Assembly (NCBI GenBank): GCA_900771045.1
Contig: CAAGMM010000370.1
Location: 1-5,665 of the forward strand
Length of the DNA: 5,665 nt
Source of the DNA: Bacteroidales bacterium
GTDB taxonomy: Bacteria > Bacteroidota > Bacteroidia > Bacteroidales > F082
Reading direction: 5' to 3'
The notes beneath the pieces are model-generated. The model was not told the origin of the DNA and ran no database searches. It saw nothing but the letters and a program-made list of their open reading frames with translations. Below, piece by piece: positions 1-3,205 of this stretch (position 1 is the stretch's first letter; every line of letters starts with the position of its first letter). The position numbers were made by a program, and so were the translations under genes.

Positions 1-62
1 AGCTTTCAACCGTCGGAATCGCCTGTATTTACAAGGGGTTGAATGGTGCTGCATCCTGCAAT

Positions 63-128
63 TTGACCTATAGACCACTTTTTGACAGTTTGACTGTTTT
101 GACTGATTGACAATTAGACCGTTTTGAC
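63..128. repeat. Loose TTGAC repeat, about 8-bp spacing
   Basis: TTGAC occurs at 63, 82, 90, 99, 107 and 124, with near-matches TAGAC at 71 and TTAGAC near 114. From 82 on, the spacing is 8 to 9 bp. The block ends exactly where the CATTAAG array begins. It is too irregular to call a clean tandem repeat and may be a decayed array. The first 60 bases of the window show no recognisable feature. One plus-strand frame is open from base 3 to a TGA at 108-110 (35 codons), but I do not recognise it and it has no visible start. Confidence 0.45.
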
Positions 129-182
129 ATTAAGCATTAAGCATTAAGCATTAAGCATTAAGCATTAAGCATTAAGCATTAA
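128..182. repeat. Heptamer array A, (CATTAAG)x7.9
   Basis: Seven perfect CATTAAG units run from 128 to 176, followed by CATTAA at 177-182. There are no mismatches and no spacers. On the minus strand, the direction of the neighbouring genes, the unit reads CTTAATG and contains TAA. The array passes directly into the TAAACCC array through shared bases, so the two look like one composite block. Perfect identity suggests recent slippage or expansion. Cyanobacteria have heptanucleotide STRR repeats; I infer similarity in kind only, not homology. Confidence 0.95.
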
Positions 183-212
183 ACCCTAAACCCTAAACCC
201 TAAACCCTAAAC
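180..212. repeat. Heptamer array B, (TAAACCC)x4.7
   Basis: Four perfect TAAACCC units run from 180 to 207, followed by TAAAC. The opposite strand reads TTTAGGG, which is the plant-type telomere repeat. Given the tiny copy number and the internal position next to bacterial genes and other heptamer arrays, I read this as coincidence of sequence, not a telomere. On the minus strand each unit contains TAG. The first 16-bp motif begins 7 nt beyond the array, at 219. Confidence 0.95.
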
Positions 213-218
213 AACACT

Positions 219-234
219 ACGTGAATATCGTAAG
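219..234. repeat. 16-bp conserved motif, copy 1
   Basis: This is ACGTGAATATCGTAAG, identical to copies at 275-290 and 1954-1969. Its core is an imperfect dyad, ACG and CGT arms around TGAATAT. In this copy the stem can extend to TACG/CGTA. The flanks differ between copies, so the conserved thing is the sequence, not a hairpin. On the plus-strand side it is followed by TAA and then a heptamer array. I know of no named element with this sequence. It could be a protein-binding site, a repeat-element end, or part of a transcript-end signal. Confidence 0.85.
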
Positions 235-237
235 TAA

Positions 238-265
238 CTCACTGCTCAGGGCTCATTGCTCAAAG
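238..265. repeat. Heptamer array C, degenerate (CTCANNG)x4
   Basis: Four units, CTCACTG, CTCAGGG, CTCATTG and CTCAAAG, share a strict 7-bp period with two variable positions. On the minus strand the unit is CNNTGAG, the same consensus as the units of the large array at 1973-2049. The array starts 3 nt after the first 16-mer and ends 9 nt before the second. Start-to-start distance of those two 16-mers is 56 bp, a multiple of seven, possibly by chance. Confidence 0.85.
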
Positions 266-274
266 CCCGAAAAA

Positions 275-290
275 ACGTGAATATCGTAAG
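275..290. repeat. 16-bp conserved motif, copy 2
   Basis: This is an exact copy of ACGTGAATATCGTAAG, and it also shares the following C with copy 3. Read on the minus strand it lies just beyond the array that ends the rhomboid gene and is followed by a run of six T. The only possible stem here is the 3-bp ACG/CGT, so it is not a convincing intrinsic terminator. Three bases (CCT) separate it from the TTCTAAC array, matching the 3-nt gap seen at the other two copies. Confidence 0.85.
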
Positions 291-293
291 CCT

Positions 294-325
294 TTCTAAC
301 TTCTAACTTCTATCTTCTAACTTCT
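294..325. repeat. Heptamer array D, (TTCTAAC)x4.6, overlapping the rhomboid stop
   Basis: The units are TTCTAAC (294-300 and 301-307), TTCTATC (308-314), TTCTAAC (315-321) and a partial TTCT. On the minus strand the unit is GTTAGAA, with one GATAGAA variant. The rhomboid reading frame enters this array, which encodes the last residues (about LEDRS) and supplies the TAG stop at 303-305. The array overlaps the gene end and does not simply lie beside it. Confidence 0.92.
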
Positions 326-1052
326 TTTTGAAAAACCTGTTTCTTCCGGAGTGGCCGTGCCAGACTTCGGTCAGGTCGTCTTTATCAGGTTCGGGGATGT
401 CCCAATATGGTTTTTCGCCGTTTTCGTCTTGATAATCAGTTTGTTCTTCATCGTCATCCCACTGGTGAATCTCTTTCTGTGGGCCTTCTTTCCTATAATA
501 TACGGCGAGTGTGATGCCCATAACGAAGCCGCTGAGGTGTCCTTCCCAGGAAATGTTGTGGTCAACGGCATATTTCGGATAAAGCCCCCAGACGAGGCCG
601 CCGTAAAGAAAAATAACGAGAAAGGAAATCGCCATAAGTTTGATGTCTTTGCGAATGAAACCGCTGATTATCAGAAAGAAAGCTAATCCGTAGATGACGG
701 AACTCGCACCGATATGAACGCCGTCGCGGGCTATGCACCAAGTGAGAAGTCCGGTTGAAAGCATCAAAATGACGCTGATTTTTAATGCGATTTGTTTGTA
801 GAAATAAAAAAGTGAGGAACCTAAGACGAGGAGGGGGAGCGTGTTGGCGAGTAGGTGTGACAAGTTTCCGTGAAGAAGCGGCGAAAACAGTATTCCGCGC
901 AAGCCTCTGAAAGCGAGCGGCTCAATGCCGAAACGAGCCAAATCGACTCCGAAAAGCGTCTCGCAAACCTTTATCGTCCAAATGGCTGCGACGAAGGCGG
1001 ACGGAACGACGATGCTCTCAAAAAGCCGTCTTTTTTCTTCCGGAAAAAGCAT
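303..1052 (-). CDS. Rhomboid family intramembrane serine protease
   Basis: This is a predicted inner-membrane protease of 249 aa that would cut transmembrane helices of unknown substrates. The rhomboid signature is clear. H61, H66 and N70 in the HGNLSHLLAN segment match GlpG H145, H150 and N154 in spacing. The nucleophile is S117 in GASS, 47 residues after N70 as in GlpG, and the general base is H172 in GHLSGFVMG. The fourth position of the usual GxSG motif is Ser here, a modest change. Several hydrophobic segments lie between about 11 and 186. A soluble tail follows, strongly acidic at 198-227 and basic at 237-246. The start codon lies 1 nt after the purE stop (TAA-A-ATG), so co-transcription and perhaps translational coupling are likely. 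No Shine-Dalgarno is seen. The last codons and the stop lie inside a 7-bp tandem array, so the C-terminal residues could vary with repeat number. Activity is inferred from intact catalytic residues. Confidence 0.93.
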   Translation of the reverse strand: MLFPEEKRRLFESIVVPSAFVAAIWTIKVCETLFGVDLARFGIEPLAFRGLRGILFSPLLHGNLSHLLANTLPLLVLGSSLFYFYKQIALKISVILMLSTGLLTWCIARDGVHIGASSVIYGLAFFLIISGFIRKDIKLMAISFLVIFLYGGLVWGLYPKYAVDHNISWEGHLSGFVMGITLAVYYRKEGPQKEIHQWDDDEEQTDYQDENGEKPYWDIPEPDKDDLTEVWHGHSGRNRFFKKKLEDRS

Positions 1053-1053
1053 T

Positions 1054-1560
1054 TTAGTTCGTCTTAAACTTAAACTGAACCTGTTTCAGTTCGTCGTTTG
1101 CCTTGACGATTTTATTCTTCAGACTTTCTTTATAATCAGCCACTTTGCGTGCTGTCTCTTTATCGTTCTGTGCGAGGATCTGAGCGGCGAGGATGGCTGC
1201 GTTGAGTGCCGCGTTCACGCCGACGGTGGCGACGGGGATCCCGGGCGGCATTTGGATTATGGAGAACATTGCGTCAAGGCCGTCGAGCATACCTTTGACC
1301 GGCACTCCGATTACGGGCAGGACTGTGTTTGCGGCTATCACTCCGGGCAGTGCGGCGGCCATCCCGGCGGCGGCGATGATGACGCGGATCCCACGCGATT
1401 CGGCTTCACGGGCGAATTTCTCGACCATCTCGGGAGTGCGGTGCGCACTTAACGCATTCATCTCGAAGGGAATCTCCATCTCGTCTAAAAAAGACGCCGC
1501 CTTCTCGAGTACAGGCAGGTCGGAAGTGCTTCCCATTATGATACTGACTTTCGGTGTCAT
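1054..1560 (-). CDS. purE: N5-carboxyaminoimidazole ribonucleotide mutase (PurE, class I)
   Basis: PurE converts N5-CAIR to CAIR in de novo purine synthesis, in the cytoplasm, normally as an octamer. The 168-aa length is typical of a complete class I enzyme. Visible motifs are the phosphate-binding GSTSDLPV at 10-17, SAHRTPE at 38-44 containing the catalytic His (H40, equivalent to E. coli H45), AAGMAAALPGVIAA at 64-77, and the QMPPGIPVATVG segment at 103-114. One departure: the AAHLPG of E. coli PurE reads AAALPG here, so the second active-site His (E. coli H75) is Ala70 (codon GCA at 1351-1353). I cannot say from this window whether that is common in relatives. The gene is first in a unit with the rhomboid gene, and a candidate promoter lies about 25 nt upstream. 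purK is not in the window. The ATG start is supported because the conserved N-terminal strand begins immediately. Confidence 0.97.
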   Translation of the reverse strand: MTPKVSIIMGSTSDLPVLEKAASFLDEMEIPFEMNALSAHRTPEMVEKFAREAESRGIRVIIAAAGMAAALPGVIAANTVLPVIGVPVKGMLDGLDAMFSIIQMPPGIPVATVGVNAALNAAILAAQILAQNDKETARKVADYKESLKNKIVKANDELKQVQFKFKTN

Positions 1561-1577
1561 TGGATTTTTTCTAATCA

Positions 1578-1621
1578 GGTTCTACAAAATTAGTTTTCAA
1601 CCCCACAGGCAGTGTAGAACC
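1578..1621. repeat. 9-bp inverted repeat spanning the purE promoter region
   Basis: GGTTCTACA at 1578-1586 is the exact reverse complement of TGTAGAACC at 1613-1621, with a 26-nt spacer. The arms flank and partly overlap the TAATTTTG promoter candidate, 17 nt upstream of the purE ATG. It could be an operator-like dyad, a leader hairpin if transcription starts further upstream, or chance. No known purine regulator site is recognised. Confidence 0.4.
1585..1592 (-). promoter_or_regulatory. Candidate purE promoter, -7 element TAATTTTG
   Basis: On the minus strand TAATTTTG fits the Bacteroidetes -7 consensus TAnnTTTG. It ends 24 nt before the purE start codon, so the leader would be under 20 nt. 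No TTTG-type -33 element is visible at the expected 19-21 nt upstream, which weakens the call. The following leader is A-rich, with a run of six A close to the ATG, typical of genes in this phylum that lack a Shine-Dalgarno. Confidence 0.45.
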
Positions 1622-1736
1622 CATTAACCCACCCGATAAGGCCGTACTTGCACACGATGCCGAAAGCCTCCGAAAACGAAAGCTGATTTCGACTCCTTTC
1701 AACTGCGAAGTTACGACTTTTTGTTGATGAAAACAC
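1590..1736 (-). other. Short unrecognised open frame upstream of purE
   Basis: From a GTG at 1734-1736 this minus-strand frame stays open for 48 codons to a TAA at 1590-1592, and the frame is open upstream of the GTG back to a TGA in the TGACGTCA palindrome. The middle translates as SEAFGIVCKYGLIGWVNG, which has a protein-like look. I do not recognise a family, and there is no ATG or ribosome binding site. Its stop overlaps the promoter candidate of purE. It may be a small gene, the tail of a decayed gene, an interspersed repeat, or chance. Confidence 0.2.
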
Positions 1737-1953
1737 TGATCCCGTTAATTTTTTATCGACAATCCATTCACTATGACGTCAGAATGCCGGCATCAATCGA
1801 AACATATCACAGACGGCTTCCATAAATTCCGCAGCACTCGCATTGCACCTTCGTTCAAATCAGCAATATGCTTGAAAATCAGTTCAAAATAACTGGAAAT
1901 GAATCTATAGAACCAACCTGAAACTTTCACCTTAAATCTCTAACTTTCAATTT

Positions 1954-1969
1954 ACGTGAATATCGTAAG
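1954..1969. repeat. 16-bp conserved motif, copy 3
   Basis: This third exact copy of ACGTGAATATCGTAAG lies 1.7 kb from the other two, in the same orientation relative to the gene it follows. In this copy the flanks extend the dyad to TTACG/CGTAA around a 7-nt centre, the best stem of the three. No T-run follows on the minus strand. Three bases (CAG) separate it from the next heptamer array, as at copies 1 and 2. Confidence 0.87.
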
Positions 1970-1972
1970 CAG

Positions 1973-2049
1973 CTCACGGCTCATAGCTCACGGCTCACGG
2001 CTCACGGCTCATAGCTCACGGCTCACGGCTCACGGCTCACGGCTCACAG
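1973..2049. repeat. Heptamer array E, (CTCACGG)x11, overlapping the methyltransferase stop
   Basis: Eleven contiguous 7-bp units run from 1973 to 2049. Eight are CTCACGG, two are CTCATAG (1980-1986 and 2008-2014) and the last is CTCACAG. On the minus strand the units are CNNTGAG. The methyltransferase frame runs into the array, which encodes the C-terminal AVSREP and supplies the TGA stop at 2030-2032. This is the longest array in the window. Unit variants are interspersed, as expected if whole blocks of units were duplicated. Confidence 0.96.
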
Positions 2050-3196
2050 CCCTATCGACGAGGTAATGGTGCGAGATGCCGTAACGTGAGAGTATGCTGC
2101 GTATTTCGGCAAGGACAACCGGCTTCGGGCGCACGTTTCCGTCTTTCGCCCCGACAACGAGTATGTTTTTCGGCGTATGCTCCATCTCGATAAACTCCAT
2201 TATCTGGGTTTTATAACCGAAATATTCCATCACGAGGGCGCGCACGGCATCAGTCACCATTGCGGCCTGCCGTTCCAAAAGGATGCCGTATCTTGTAATA
2301 CAGTCGGTTACGCCCGATTTCTCCATCTCGACGCGAATCTGTTTATGGCAGCACGGCGCGCAGATAAGCAGTTCCGCACCGTTTTCTATGCCTTTCGATA
2401 TGGCGTCGTCGGTGGCGGTGTCACACGCATGAAGCGCAATCATCACATCAAGGCTTTCGGGCGAATAGTCGGCGATGCCGCTTTCGACAAAACGAAAGCC
2501 CCGTAAATCAGTCTCCATGATTATGTTGTTGATTTTCAACACTAAATCGGGACGAATCTCGACACCGTCAATTTCGGCGTCAATATTATTCGACTTAAGA
2601 TATTCGTATAAGGCGAAAGTCAGATAGCCTTTCCCGGCTCCCATATCCGCAATGCGTATCTTTCTGTCTTTGTTGATTTTCAATGGTTTCAATAAGCCTG
2701 CGACGATTTCGACGTACTTACAGATCTGCTTGTATTTATGCTGCATTTCGGCAGGAACGACACCTTCGCGCGTCGTCAGGCCGAGCTTAAACCACCACGG
2801 ATTCGTGATGTCTATCAGCCTGTTTTTCTGGTGGTCGTGCTGGATATTCTGCGACCTCTGTCCTTTCACCGGACGACGAATGACGGTAGCCTTGCCTTTC
2901 TTGCTCACGAGTAACGACACGTCTTCCTCAGTCGTGAAGAAAACGGCGTTGAGAAATCGTTCCGACAGAAGCGTTTTAGTATATTCCATCGTCTGTGCCG
3001 CGTCAAAATTCTTCGTCTCATCGCGTTTCGCAAACCTGAACGTGAAAGAAAAAAGCCTGTTTCCCCTTATCACAACGGGTTTGACATAGACGTTGCGGAG
3101 CTCGTCGCCGGACTTCAAAGGCTTCGAGATTGTCATTCCGACGAACTTGTCGGACGACAGCACTTCGGAAAGTTCGCTGAAAAAAGTGTCAATCAT
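2030..3196 (-). CDS. Class I SAM-dependent methyltransferase (Methyltransf_32 type)
   Basis: This 388-aa protein is probably cytoplasmic. Residues 1 to about 115 form an N-terminal region that I cannot assign. The catalytic domain spans about 150-350, with SAM-binding motif I IADMGAGKGYLTFAL at 182-196, an acidic motif II around GVEIRP (211-216), HACDTATD at 256-263 and APCCHKQ at 280-286. The HACDTATD plus PCCHK pair is characteristic of the Methyltransf_32 family, which includes eukaryotic GSTCD and METTL25. Bacterial members have no firmly known substrate to my knowledge; RNA is a reasonable guess but is not shown here. The start is 9 nt after the stop of the C25 protease gene and no promoter lies between, so it should be the second gene of that transcript. 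No Shine-Dalgarno is present. The final residues and stop are encoded by a heptamer array, so the native C-terminus was probably altered by that array. Confidence 0.9.
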   Translation of the reverse strand: MIDTFFSELSEVLSSDKFVGMTISKPLKSGDELRNVYVKPVVIRGNRLFSFTFRFAKRDETKNFDAAQTMEYTKTLLSERFLNAVFFTTEEDVSLLVSKKGKATVIRRPVKGQRSQNIQHDHQKNRLIDITNPWWFKLGLTTREGVVPAEMQHKYKQICKYVEIVAGLLKPLKINKDRKIRIADMGAGKGYLTFALYEYLKSNNIDAEIDGVEIRPDLVLKINNIIMETDLRGFRFVESGIADYSPESLDVMIALHACDTATDDAISKGIENGAELLICAPCCHKQIRVEMEKSGVTDCITRYGILLERQAAMVTDAVRALVMEYFGYKTQIMEFIEMEHTPKNILVVGAKDGNVRPKPVVLAEIRSILSRYGISHHYLVDRAVSREP

Positions 3197-3205
3197 CTTT
3201 TAAAA

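Larger units (their letters stand above)
1561..1953. other. Intergenic region between the two transcription units
   Basis: This stretch of 393 bases separates the purE start from the repeat block behind the methyltransferase gene. Near purE it holds the promoter candidate, a 9-bp inverted repeat and a short open frame, each listed separately. Further on are two adjacent small palindromes, TGACGTCA (1774-1781) and ATGCCGGCAT (1784-1793). The part from about 1794 to 1922 shows nothing I can name. ACTTTCA occurs twice, at 1923-1929 and 1943-1949. I found no tRNA, terminator or insertion-sequence end. Confidence 0.5.

Noticed and set aside
180..212. Eukaryotic telomere or plant contamination
   Set aside because: Only 4.7 copies of TAAACCC, internal, and flanked by other heptamer arrays and bacterial genes.
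249..275. Intrinsic terminator (GGGCT/AGCCC stem next to six A or T)
   Set aside because: On the minus strand the T-run comes before the stem, and on the plus strand an A-run follows it, so neither direction gives stem then U-tract. The loop also lies within a heptamer array.
128..325. CRISPR array
   Set aside because: The repeats are 7 bp and contiguous with no unique spacers; the 16-mers are too few and irregularly spaced.
925..1627. Plus-strand open frames opposite purE and rhomboid
   Set aside because: They are antisense to genes with clear family motifs, show no recognisable protein features, and are explained by the codon bias of the real genes.
1840..1875. tRNA T-loop match (GTTCAAATC)
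   Set aside because: The flanking bases cannot form the T stem, and no acceptor or anticodon arm is present.
1954..1969. parS-like partition site (TTCACGT on the minus strand)
   Set aside because: Only a partial match to the parS consensus, no full dyad, and no parAB genes in the window.
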